Assembly (NCBI GenBank): GCA_013365365.1
Contig: JABVXU010000198.1
Coordinates: 1 to 64,000 of the forward strand
DNA length: 64,000 bases
Reading direction: 5' to 3'
Origin: Cruorifilaria tuberocauda
Lineage: Eukaryota; Nematoda; Chromadorea; Rhabditida; Onchocercidae
Below the pieces are notes generated by a model. The model was not told the origin of the DNA, did no database searches, and saw only the letters and a program-made list of their open reading frames with translations. Made by a program: the position numbers and the translations under genes. Shown here one piece after another: positions 50,301 through 62,572 of the stretch; positions within the stretch are counted from its first letter, which is position 1; every line of letters begins with the position of its first letter.

Positions 50301-53300
50301 CAGCTCTTCAGTTTACAGATGGTACTTTGTTTATTGTTTATTTATTGTAGATTCTAATTCTGATAGTGATTCGGAATCTGATACCGGCGGAAATTATCTT
50401 CATCCATTGTTAATGGGGGGAGCACGGAAAACTGATTCTGGTAATAGTTCACCAGTAATTGGTCCGAAGACGAAGGAAGAAAACGACGTTGCGACCAAGA
50501 AACAGTTACAAATTAAAATTGACTACAAATTGGGAAAGGTTATTAAACGATTCATTTTATCAGGAATTGACAGTTTTTTTAACTTGATATATGTTTGATT
50601 TTTTCAAAAGAAATCTTAGATGTGAAAATCAGACATATTCATTGTAGCTAAAAATTCTTCCATTTCCATTATGTGATTATTTGTTGCAGGCTGACGACAT
50701 GTATTCTTCGCTCTTCAAGAATCTGTCTGATTTAGTTGTCCCAAGAGCAACACAGACTACTGAAAGCAAGGAAGAGTAAGTTGTTTTCTCACCTAGAAAG
50801 TCATTTTAATTTGTAACTGTGAAACAGTTACAAATTGTAAGAATTTTTTTGTTCTCCACTGTTTTAGTTGACTATCTGTAGACTGTCATTGAATGTTCTC
50901 GTAAGAAGCTAAAATTAAATTTTGTGATGCTGTAGAAGTGCGGAAAAAACAAAAGATTTGGAGAAAGGCGATTACTATGAGTGGTATCTAAGTTTCTATG
51001 GGGAACCACCACCAAGCAATGAACAGCCGAATGTAATACCACCGCCACCTGACATCATGCCTACTGTCAATAGCGCTGCTGAATATGTTGCTAAATATGG
51101 GATCCAAGCTGAACAGATTCTACTAGGTAAAGTTTGTGATTTATAAATGCTTCACTTTAACCTCAAATTTTGTGACGAGGTTTTCCAGACTACTGGATGT
51201 ATTCCAGGACGAAATGATCTTAATATTGGATTTTTGTGTGCCGATGCCCCTTATTACGGTTATTATCATTCGCGCATTCGGTATTACCAGAAGCTGCATG
51301 CTTCTTACATGCAGTCGCAAAAAGTAAGGCATTCTTTATAATATTTACAAATTTTTTTGGACGCTTCGGATGATTTTACCTCTTTGAATATTTTAAGCAT
51401 ATTTCGTAAAACGTAAAAATAATTTGAAATTTTTACTTCTAGATGATGGGAGATGAAGAGACAGAAGAGTGGAACACAACGAAACAGGAAGCTGATATCT
51501 TGAGTAAGTACTGGACGAAATTTCTTTTCACCGATCGCCCGTGGAAAATAAAATTACTAACAGAATTTTAACGTGAAAAATTATTATTTTCAGGAGGGTG
51601 TAATGTGGAACAATCCTCTAAAACTGAAAGTGACACTAATGAACTAAGCAAACCATTTTCTGATTTACTGCAAGCACCTCCTCCACCACCACCTTTCATG
51701 AATCGAAAAATGCGTCGTCGAGGTTTTCATGATCCGCCACGTACGCCTGAGCTAGTTGTACGAAATGTTTCTGAAGTTGGAATAATTGAATTTGATGATC
51801 AGGTCTGGAATTTAGCTATCGTTTAGTTGAATTTTTTGTTATATCAATTCTTGCGTTATGATTTCCGTGATCACGTTACAGTTGAATTTATAACATAAAT
51901 TGTAAACGCTATAACTTTGCTAACATTGAGAGAAGGAATGAGAGCTAATATTTACTTTAAAAAAAGAAAAGAACAAAAGGCACATGAAGGATTTTCTCAT
52001 ATTCTTCCTGTTGTTGCGTTCATCATTTTAAAAATTTTGCTTCTATACATTTAATAATATTCAGTTAAACAAAGTGCAGTCACTACCAACACTTCTGGAC
52101 AATGCCGAGGAACAAGAAGAAAATGCAAGCACATCAATGAGAAAAACAGGAACGGGTCCAATATCTTTCTCTCTAAACATTCAGAAATCAGATGATAAAA
52201 AAGTTCCTAAAACAGCAAGGTAAGCAAAGTTGTTCAGAAACGTGGAAATTTAAGGAAATTTAAAGGAAGCATTCTTATTGTAAACTTAGTACTTTGTTGA
52301 CAACGAATATTTTCACCTTGTGTATTGTGATTCATATGTACATTAAGTAGCCCAATGATTAAAAAGGAATATGAACTCAGCCGATCCGAACATTTGCTAA
52401 ACAGTCAAAATTTCCTTTGCTAGCATTATTGCGAGCAAAAAGAAGTTCAAAAATTGTGAAGCTTATGGAGAACGGTCGGAAAATAGGATTATGGTTATGA
52501 GAGATGAGGGCTATGTTTTTTTAAACATTTTTAATACGGTTTCTTTTTTAAAATATGGTAATAGCAGAGTTGTTATAAAATGTTGCAATATTATAAATTA
52601 TTTGTATTTTTTTGGAACTTTAAATACTTTATTAGTAATCCAGTTGCAGTGCGGTTAAACTTGGAGCGTATGATGATGAGAACGGTGGAACAGAAGCAAT
52701 TGATGTTCCCCCTGGTGTCCTTAATAACGTAAATTTTATGAATTACGTTATACCAGTTTAATGTTTTATTAAAGCAAGCAAATAATTAATTTACGTTATT
52801 AACTAATAAAAAAAATATAAATATATTCAATTTACTAAATAGAAATCTTATATCAACTGATTAATAACATGTTGTGGTTTTATAAGTTTCTAAGAACTAA
52901 TATTTTCTTAGATTCCTCCGCCAGGTTTGACAATACCGCCACCTCCGGTTGCTCCAGTTCCGCTATCGTCCGGGCAACTTGCAGTAGAAGGTTCAGCTGA
53001 ACTTCAGTCAGAACGGAAGTTGAAGGTGCGTACTTCCTTATTTTTTGTAGAAATAAATCAAGAAAATCTAGTGAATTAAGTAAGTTTCAAGTAAGATTAT
53101 GAAGATTTTGAGATACATTTAATTTTCTTTAAGGCTCGCCTTTTTATGGAGAAAATTTTGAACGAGAAACGGGCTGCAAAATTGAGAGCCCAAAATGAGG
53201 AACAATTGAAACGTGAAAGCGAACTTCTAAAAAAGTATGAGGAAGCACGTGCTAATGTAAGTTCTTTCCAAACGAATTTTTTTTATGGTGATAGTAGTTT

Positions 53301-54331
53301 TCTAGAATATTTTTTTTAATTGGAAACAACATAGGAAAATGTTGCATTTTTAGTCAACTTCATCATTGGTTACGAAATCAAAAAATAAAGATGTGAATGA
53401 TGTAGAAGTGATTTTTTCAACGTCTGCGATTGACCAACTAATTAATTCGCGAATCGACAAAGTAATCAACGAGACATTTAAAAAAAAGTAAATTAATCCC
53501 GATTTAGATGTTGATAGTTTCATTATGTTGCGTAAAAATGCATTAATAATTTTTCCATTCTGTTTCCATCTGTCCTTTACCTGTATAATTACATTTAAAC
53601 TTTTAATTCCTGTTGAGCTTATGATTTAGCGTGACCTCAGAATATAATAATGTTGCAATATTAAATATGAAGGATATAGTTTCTGGTTTTTTCACACATA
53701 AGCTCTCTGAAATCGAAATTATTGAAGAGTCGTGAAAGATAAAAATTAATAAAGGGATATAAAAAAGAAAAAAAGTTTCGGATTAAACGTCTATGATTCT
53801 GTGTCTTTATCAATATCCTAAACAATGAATTTGTAGGGAAGATTCTAAACATTCAAAAAGCCATCATCACAAAAAGGAAAAAAAGAAGAAACGAGAAGAA
53901 AAGCGTAGCGACAATCGATCAGTGGACGAACACAGCAGCAAATCAGGCAAACGTCACAGGAGGTTTGATTTTACTCGGAAAATTCTAAACATTTAAAAAG
54001 CCGTCATTATTATCTACATACATCATCTTATGTTTCTGCAATAACACTTTAATCGTATGTTGACTCCATTTTTTAAGCGATTTTCTCTAATATAATCCTA
54101 TTTCTTAATGTAATATATATAATACATTTTGTTTTAAGAAGCATAATTTCCACAAAATGATATTAATACCATTGATTTAAATAGAGGTATGACTAATCAT
54201 AATTATGTGATTTTACTTAAAAAACAAACTTTAGGTCTCGAGAAAGTTCTACTTCATCTGAGCGGAAAGTTTCAAAGAAAAAAAAGAAGAAACGAAGACA
54301 TCGATCTCGTAGTAGCGATGAAAGCGGATAA
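47362..54331 (+). CDS. swp-1: SFSWAP-type splicing regulator with two SURP domains (19 exons, 828 aa)
   Basis: Exons: 47362-47424, 47857-47978, 49107-49279, 49442-49587, 49814-49927, 50019-50208, 50351-50538, 50690-50775, 50936-51126, 51208-51323, 51443-51503, 51594-51802, 52065-52219, 52650-52728, 52912-53025, 53134-53256, 53354-53487, 53837-53962, 54235-54331, all in phase. It is the nematode counterpart of suppressor-of-white-apricot, a nuclear regulator of alternative splicing. The SWAP N-terminal domain is at about 22-110 ([37 protein letters not shown]). SURP1 is at about 170-235 ([17 protein letters not shown]). SURP2 is at about 400-460 ([19 protein letters not shown]). A Pro-rich part, a Lys/Glu helix (about 690-735) and a Lys/Arg/Ser tail ([19 protein letters not shown]) follow, in the family's usual order. 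Exon 10 has a competing upstream acceptor and the exon 17 donor overlaps an in-frame stop; see findings. Confidence 0.94.
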
Positions 54332-54768
54332 AAGTTGTTTTTACATTAGGCTTATTGATTGTCATTTGTGCTCAGGTTTTTTGATTTACTGATTGAAGAA
54401 TAAGGCAAATAAAAATGCTGCAATATTCTGGATGTTATATTCGTATCTCATGCTATAAATTTCAGAATAATTATGCTTTTAAAATATAAGCTAAAAACAT
54501 CTGCTTTATAATACAGTAATGTTTTTTAATTGAATAATAGTCACCGTTTGACAAGATCTAGCAAGATCCGACAGAACTACTGTATTTTGCAGAATATTGT
54601 TACTTAATTGTTCTGAAAGGAAAGACGAACGGTTTAGATGATGATCAGTGAAGGAGGCACCGTAAAACTGCAATAATTGACTCACTTGATTTCAAATTCA
54701 TTTCACAAAGTTTTACAACCTTTGTAAACATGGCATAAAAAAAATTATACGTATTTCGCAATATAATT

Positions 54769-57700
54769 TCACAATCGAACAATTTGTACTTCGGAAAAGT
54801 CAGCGACAGATGTATGTGAATTCTCTTTTCTCGCATCAATTTCTTTCAGATCAATTTTTAGTTTCATGAATGTACCGTTACTTCCACGTACTAATGCATT
54901 TGTGTTCACAAATACTGAGTCGGCGACTACCTGTATCATGAATCTCTTGAAAGACAGTTCAGTTGACTATCAGATTCATGTAAATTTAGTATAACGGCAT
55001 CAGATAGATTCACTAAGAACTAATTTAAATTATATATCCAGAATTATTAGGGGAAAGTACCTACCTTAATAGCAGGTGCGAGTACAGACGGCAAAATAAT
55101 CATGTGAGGTATTACAGAAAGTGAGGTGCGCTCGACAGCTTCACGAAGTCGATATGTAATATCATCAGCTGCAGGGTATAACGGGTACAAAGAACGCTGT
55201 CTGTAAGGATCATTTAGCTAGAATATGAAGAAAACAAGGACTTGTTTTCGATTTATGCTAAAAATCTTAGGAGGGATTTCGGTAAAGCAGTAAACATTCC
55301 AATTCAAACCTTTTGTTCATTCAATGAAATATAATAATTCATCCTACAAATATACTGAGTACACGTATCAATACCTGAATAAATCTCGAACGAGTCGAGA
55401 TATTCGATCCTTGTCTTCACAATTATCCAAACGACTTATTTCATCTTTTCCTAAATGCTGGATGATTTCTGATGCCGTTATAGCAAATTCAACACCAGCA
55501 ATTCGAATGATAGCAGGATCCGGCAAAAGCATTATATTCTGCAAAGGGCTGATTTTATATTGAAGAAAAATGATCAAAACCAATCACAATAAAAACTGGT
55601 CAACAAGCACTAATAAATGATGAGTCGAAGGATTTTGAAATTGAAATATTTCTGTACAAAAATTATATAAAAGCAATGGCAGCATTATGTTGAAAAAATA
55701 ACCTTGCTTAACTGTTGTTTTCGCTGTTTAACTGAACGAAATGGTGGAGTAGGAAAGGATGGTCGTAGGGCAGCATCTTTTCTTCCGTTCGGAACTATTA
55801 ACACTTGAACATCAGTCCTGGAAACATCAATAATCGATTTTACATTATAGGAAAAGTTAGCGTTTAAATTCCAAAATGGCTTTTACGTAATATTAACATT
55901 TGATATAAATATTTTTACTTTTATATTTATTAAAAATTTCGTTTCAAATTATACAATTTATGATTTACCCTTTAATAAAAACATTATATCTGCGAATCAT
56001 TTCTTAAGTAATAATTTAATTTCATTATAAATGGAAAATATCATTATACATTTTTTTTTCAATTTAGGGGCATGAATTTATTCGTTTCTTGCAACTTATA
56101 AGCAAAGAATTTTATTTTTAAACAACAATTCATGCTTTCACAAATCACAAACCCTGATAAGGCATCATCAATCTTTCCAAGAATCATATCCATAAGATCG
56201 CCGTAGCTGTAACAACATTGAGGTGACCTCACTACTGGACTCGTTCGATCAATGAATGGTCCAATCTGAAGTTTTACATTTTTCAAAACAACAAAGCGCT
56301 AAATAATGGAAAGGTATTTAACGCATACCAAAATTAGGATATTAGGTCGCTCTTTTTTCACCAATTCGATTAGATCGCAGAGCTGTTCATAAGAGAGTGT
56401 TTTGGAGGAAGAAAATGGACCACAGGCACACCAAACATGAAGTAAATCTAAAAAGGTCTCATTTTTTTCAAAAAAAATCGTTCCTAGTTTATATTTTTTC
56501 TGTAATGCATTCTTTCAACTAAATGTTCATGCTGAAGCTGAAAGTGTGTCAGAATAGATCAACTATTGTAATTAAATTTCCAAATGTATTAACTTTTCAT
56601 GGATAGATTTCACAAATTCAGTGAACATGATTAACAATTCAGTTGATTATCAATTACTACCGAAAAACTATAATAACATAGAGAAAAACCTTACCAATGC
56701 CTGGTTGCTTCTTGATGGATGCAATGGATGGTTCCATAGGTTCGGAAATTTCATCCGGAATAAATATATCACCAGCAAAAGATCCACGAAGTGCAACAAC
56801 CTATAATAGAAGCTAACTATTAAAAAGCGAATACAAATGGAATGGATAGTTAATAATGTGATAAAATGGATTTATGAGGGTTCAAATGCTTTTAATCATC
56901 TATTTCCAATTTAATGTAGTTAATAATTATCATAAAAGAGAAGAAATATTTCGATGTGTATTTCATTTACTATCAAATTTTCATTCTAGTGATAATGCAT
57001 TGTAATCGTAAATTGAATGGATCAGGAATTATACTACCTTCCCAGGAAACAATGAATAAGCCTTAAGATTACTGAGGTCGAGATCTATAACACCATTATT
57101 GTGACCAATGCACTGTAATGAACAGTTTGAAGCGTCAAGTGGATCCTCCGTATTACTTACGATGAATCCATAACGTACATTTCTTATCTGCAAAGAAATT
57201 TCTTCAATATTCCTTCACGAAAATTTCTAAGAAATCTGTTGTACTTAACTTTGGAATCCGTCATTGAAAAGATATGAAGTCAACATATTAGTACAGCAGG
57301 AAACTTGGAGATGAAAAGGTAATCTCCATATCAAATTACACGTTCATGCTAAGATTAACTTATTGAAAAAAAACATATCAGTAATGAAGAATCTATTTGT
57401 TCGTCATCAGCCAGTGTTTCATTTTCTTCCTTGATTATACGGCATAAATTCTGAACTCGTGAAATGAGTGCTTAAATTTGATTAATGTACTTATAAAAGC
57501 ACTAATAACATATGCCATCAACAAAAAACTATAAAATATTACAGATTTTTTCCTAAAGTGAAATATAAGGAACAGCAGTTTCATGGTTTAATTAGTTTAA
57601 TTACGTATTTATTCGAGTTAATAATTTAACTTGCAGTTTTTTGGATCTTTATACAAACTTTAACTGCAAATTTATTTATGGTTATCTTCAATCAAAAATA

Positions 57701-59391
57701 ATTTTGGATCCCACTGATTAGTGTAAACTTATTTGACCTAGCAAATATAAGCAAGTTTATAGGCTTAGTATTTTAAAAAAATTATGACCATAAATTATGA
57801 GAATTATGAAGCCTTCAATTATAATTCTTGAGACGTAATTAGAAATATGGTCACGTATCAGATTATATTCATTGTTTACATGGTGATATTCCGCCGATCA
57901 AGCTTATACTGTACAAAAAAATAATTAGAGATCTTTCCTTACCTTCAGCCTGTTCCAAATCTTTTTCAGCACCATATTGTAACAAATTTTTGTAATCATC
58001 AGTATATAGTTTTTCCACAATGACTTTACTTATATTACTGCTGTTCGTCCTATCAGTTCTTTCTGCGGTGAAAGTTTTTCCTGTGAATTTCACGATGATT
58101 TTGCCCGAATCTTTGCGATTCTGATATGCAGCATCAGATGTGGAATTTCTGAAATGAAACAAAAATTACTGAGAATAAATAGTCGTCTGATCTCAAATCC
58201 ATTAAATATTACTTATAAGAATTCAATTAATGAATGAATTTTAGTCAGAAAATCGATTAATAGAATGATACTCCAACCTTATTGGTGTAAAAGCCAAGTA
58301 CTTCTCGGGTAAAGTGATATTTTCGTTTGAAAAATCTATAATTGCACTGTCAGCTATATTAGTCTCATCAAGCCACGAATTCTTATTGCTTTCGTTAAAT
58401 GCAATCCTGAGATAATATCGAAAGAAAATTAATCGAATAATACTGATCTCTTTTTTAGATTATTTTATGCAAATAAATAATATTTCACTATTCTATAATA
58501 CATAGAAAAGTGCAATACATCGTATTCTCCACGTAATCCTAGGATATAAAGCTAATTATTGCTTAAAAATAAAGAAATAAAAAATACTTCGCATGAGAGA
58601 TATTCAACGACTCATTCTTGCAATTTTGAACAGTTTTATGAAGAATCTGTAAACGAACAGAAATAAAAGATTATAAAAAATTAATTGTAAAACTTTTGAA
58701 TTTTCAGAATAGGGATAAAAAGGATAACTTCAAAAATTCTGCATAAAAATTTTTATTGTTATTAGTACTCTTCATCAACTCTTTATTCTCTTAAATTTAT
58801 TTCATTACGTCTATCAAAAATTCATTAAGTACCAAAATTTACGATAATTACCATTTGCTCGAAGCTATCCAACATTGCGAGATTCACATGTGTTTGATTC
58901 TGATTTGTTACAAATGCGATTAGTTCACTAACAAAATCTTCACCTGTTTGATGGTACCGTTTGGAGAGATCATTCGCTTTAAATAGAACTACTGACTTCA
59001 GCAGATCATGAAGCTTGATACTTTATCAATATGAAAAGGTTCAAGTCCTCAATTTAGGCTTTCTATAAAATTTAATTTCTAGTATTTTATTATCTCCTAT
59101 ACTTATTTGTAAATATTTTTGTTTTAAAACTAGAATCTTATGATATCATGTATGTACAGAAGTGAACTTTCAGCACAAATAAGTCAATTTTTCAATTCAA
59201 TTCATCATAGATTGATTGTCATTTTAGGTATCCTTCATGTATTTCACAGTAAAATTCTAAAAAATAAGTGAACCTTTGGCAATGAACTCCCCATCGGAAT
59301 CATTTTCAAATGTATACATAAAATCTGCTAGCTGTTCGCTTAGCCATTCGGCGGTCATGCAACCACATGATTCAGCTATATCATCATTCAT
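54769..59391 (-). CDS. div-1: DNA polymerase alpha-primase subunit B (POLA2/DIV-1)
   Basis: Exons in order: 59274-59391, 58852-58976, 58588-58646, 58278-58406, 57943-58148, (one not found), 57038-57187, 56695-56800, 56329-56447, 56153-56265, 55703-55817, 55375-55538, 55065-55200, 54769-54930. It is the non-catalytic B subunit that tethers primase and polymerase alpha at replication origins. The N-terminal helical domain is seen (TGEDFVSELIAFVTN, MLDSFEQM), then the OB fold (NNGVIDLDLSNLKAYSLFPG), then the inactive phosphoesterase domain (WCACGPF, NILILIGPFIDRTSP, VLIVPNGRKDA, QRSLYPLYPAADD) and the family's C-terminus EVQIVRL. Between 57943 (exit phase 1) and 57187 (entry phase 0) at least one short exon is missing. 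A segment reading NLCRIIKEENETLADDEQID near 57390-57460 is the best candidate. Identity is clear; that gap and the exact start are the only doubts. Confidence 0.92.
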
Positions 59392-59543
59392 AACGTTGTT
59401 AAAGTTACAAATCTTCGGATTATATGAAGTGCCTTTAAATACGAATCGATTTCTAAATATTCTTCATTTCTAGATTCAACCATCAAGTTGAGAGCTTCTG
59501 CAACCCTCATTCCATGGAAAACCTCGTCTTCCCACGTTTTCAT
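59388..59543 (-). CDS. 51-codon upstream ORF overlapping the div-1 start
   Basis: An ATG at 59541-59543 opens a frame of 51 codons (MKTWEDEVFHGMRVAEALNL and onward). Its TGA overlaps the div-1 ATG as ATGA, in a different frame. Composition is protein-like, with no low complexity. If the div-1 mRNA starts upstream it would be an upstream ORF in position to control div-1 by termination-reinitiation. If the mRNA starts or is trans-spliced downstream of it, it is irrelevant. A donor-like GTAACT lies near its end, so it could also be a stray 5' exon. Confidence 0.35.
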   Translation of the reverse strand: MKTWEDEVFHGMRVAEALNLMVESRNEEYLEIDSYLKALHIIRRFVTLTTL

Positions 59544-60301
59544 TCTTTGTCTTTCTCAATTATCATTCATGCTGTATCTTTCTACTTATTTGCCACTTGT
59601 CTATTCCTTCTTATCTGAGAATCTATGTTTGCAAAATCGTTCCAAATAAGTCCAAAAAAACAACATCCTAAGATTTATTATCTTCTAACAGTAGAAATCT
59701 GATAAATTTCAATTGTTTGAGAAGCGATGAAACATGCCAAAGCACCGTATATAGAATAATTCTATAGATAAGAGCAATAGCAGCAATAAAATGACTGAAT
59801 ACAACATTGATATTTCGAAAAATAAAAACCTCACATTTATTTACAAAAATGCATAGAAAGTAGACAAGATGAAAAAGCAAATATCTTATATCAAATGTTA
59901 TGAGGTAAGTGGGTACGTTGTTAAACATATACATATATATTTATGTTACATTTGTAAATTAACGTTTAATTTATTAGAGCTTGTTTATATACAAAAATAT
60001 AAAATTAAATTTTCCTTTTTTCACTTTAAAGACCTCTAAGCACAGAAAATATGCTTAAGCAAGAAGTGAGCAGAAATCCTTCTTTTATAGAACTGAATTT
60101 ACACAGCATTCTTCGAAAATAATAAAAATAAGACTCATTTTATAAGATAATTTCATTCTGTGAAAAACAGTATCCGTAAAAAAGGATATTTACAAAGATG
60201 ATGCCCAAAAAAGGACCAGAAGTAATATTTAGAAAAACCAGTGCACCGAGCTAAAGCACATAACATGAAACATTTTCCATGAATTCATACCCAAAGATTC
60301 A
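59544..60301 (-). other. Intergenic DNA between epg-9 and div-1
   Basis: About 760 bp between the proposed epg-9 stop and the upstream ORF of div-1, both on the minus strand. AT-rich. It carries the epg-9 3' end and any div-1 promoter or trans-splice acceptor. No exon recognised. Confidence 0.5.
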
Positions 60302-62572
60302 TCAAAACTGTTGCCAAGCACACACTTTAGCACAGTTCCAATCTGTAAAATAGTCTTAGAACAAGCAAGGATTAGCATTCATTATAAACTAGAGCTCACC
60401 GAGAAACTAGAAAAGTCTTAACAGCTAACTAGAGTTTTGCTTTGCTAAGTTACGATACAGTGAACTTCATCAAACAACAAAGTACGAAAGCATGCATACG
60501 TCGAGACACGGAAAAACAAAGCTAGCAGCTTTTAAACCTGAAAGAAGCAGCAGTTATTTACAAGTACCAAAAAAGAAAAAAAGAACAACAAAATGTTAAA
60601 GATCATTTACAAACATTGTGGACATTTACAAACATTATGAATTGTCGAATCGTATACATCACTCCAAGGTTTTACGACAAAAAAGTATCTCTCAACATTT
60701 TCTTGACCACAGATGCACCAATCGTCACTAAAGTGCTTTCCGTATTCTGACCTATAACTAACAGTCATTATTATAGTTCGACCTACACCATTAATGATTT
60801 AAAATAAGAGACGATACGGAAATTTTATCATTATGAATACTGCCTTTGAGAATTAAGCAGATGAAAAATGTTTACATACCCGAATCAAGTGGATGTTTGA
60901 CTACTCTGAAAAGATACGGCTGACATTCAAGAAAACTCGTATCAAAAATACTCGTCACTTCTGAACGTGCAGGCATTTGTGGCATGTATTGTGGTCGACT
61001 AATCAGTGAGCATGCTTTCAGTACAATCTCTGATACCGAATCCGCCACCTCTTCGCGCATTCGTTCCCAATATTCTGGAGAAACCGCTTTTTAGGTATGA
61101 AGGAATACAGGAAAATTTTATCGAAACTAGAATTGGAAGAAATCCATCACTACTTGATGTCCTTCATCAAAACAGGAGTGAAAGAAATAAGAGTCTAAGA
61201 AATATTTCGAGTTTTTATAGATTTTATAGATATAGATTATTTCTATAGATTTAAAATCATGCGATCACCCCGTTCTTTGATTCTAACGACTCCAAGCTGC
61301 ATTTGCCAAATTTCCCATGGGATTTCGTAATCTGATAGTGGCCATGTTCGTTTCTTCTTCTGATAGAATTCTAAATCGATTCTGAAATAGATTATTACAT
61401 TGTCATAAGAAAATTATTAATGAAAATTTGAAAGCTGATTTCCTAGTAATACGCTGAAAGATGACCCTATATTTTAAGTTTTAAGTTAGTAGCACTCTTA
61501 TAAATTATAGAAGTCCTCAATCAAAACTCTGCGGTGAGGTGCATATTTCAAATAAAAAACTCAGTTAATTTCGCGTACCGTTTTTCAGTATAAAGAGTGT
61601 ACAAAAAATATCAAAACTAACTTAGCATTTAGAAGTGGAGTCCCATAATGAGTGAGCAGTGATACTGGTGGTGGAGAATAGAAACGAGGTGCAGTAACAC
61701 TTTCTATGGAATGCCGAATGCACTGCACAAAAGAGTCAATTTCCTCATGTAAGCATGAAACCAGTTTTGGACTATTTACACGTACCTGAACGCTTCGATT
61801 ATTAACTTGAGATGGATTAAACAATTTATGTAAAATGAAATAAAGAATAAATGACAGCATAGTCACTACCATGTAATAAACACATAAAGTTGCTTTTAAG
61901 CATGTTTAAACAACTGAGGAAATTTTGTGTGCTCATGTCTATTGAAAATTGAGAAAAAACTTGCATAGCTTAAATTCAATGTGCTGCAATCCACTTCTTC
62001 AACACCAATAGACCCGAGTTGAAAGTTTATTTCGCTAGTATAATGCATCTGCAAAAAAAACGTAAATTGTTCAAGAGAATAAATCTCCTACTTCCGCCTT
62101 CTTTGAATATAGAAAACTCTTCACCGATCAAGGAAACAGTTTTGCATCTTTGATGAATCATTTTTGATCGAAGATCAACACACTTAATACCTCAGAGAGG
62201 ATTTCCAATCATCTTCAAAGGGAACGAAAAATTACCTTGGGCACGCTCCTGTGCAAAAGAATGGTGTGGAAGACTGTTGAGATTGCATCTCGTACTTGAT
62301 GTTCATCAACAGTCTAAAACATATTAAATAAAGCAAGTTAGTAAACAAATTCATGAACTAATAGATTAACTAATGGATAGCAACCAAATTATATATATAT
62401 ATATATATATATAATTAACTCGAATTTATATAAATATTTCTTGTTCTCGAATATGCAATAGAGAATAAAAAAGGAAAACTTTCTCAGAACACATAAACCA
62501 GAACAAACAGAACAAATACAATGAAAAAGAGCGAGAACTTACTAACTGGAACTGATGATTGCGTGCATTCAT
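60302..62572 (-). CDS. epg-9: Autophagy-related protein 101 (ATG101/EPG-9)
   Basis: Exons in order: 62543-62572, 62236-62313, 61965-62048, 61622-61785, 61269-61381, 60880-61074, 60302-60342 (last one uncertain). The product is about 234 residues; human ATG101 has 218. It is a HORMA-fold protein that pairs with ATG13 in the ULK1/UNC-51 autophagy initiation complex. Matches run in order: QVRDAISTVFHTILLHRS, GSIGVEEVDC, SYVRVNSPKL, EFYQKKKRTWPLSDYEIPWE, YMPQMPARSEVTSIFDT, ECQPYLFRV. The WF-finger site reads Trp132-Pro-Leu134, where human has Trp-Pro-Phe. The intron after 61965 uses a GC donor (TAT|GCAAGT), and that join gives the exact homologous SYVRV. The last exon in the phase-consistent frame ends WQQF and does not resemble the family, whereas another frame does (IGTVLK), so the C-terminus is unsettled. 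Confidence 0.9.
62391..62414. repeat. (AT)n dinucleotide repeat
   Basis: A short run of alternating A and T in the first intron of epg-9. Confidence 0.9.
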
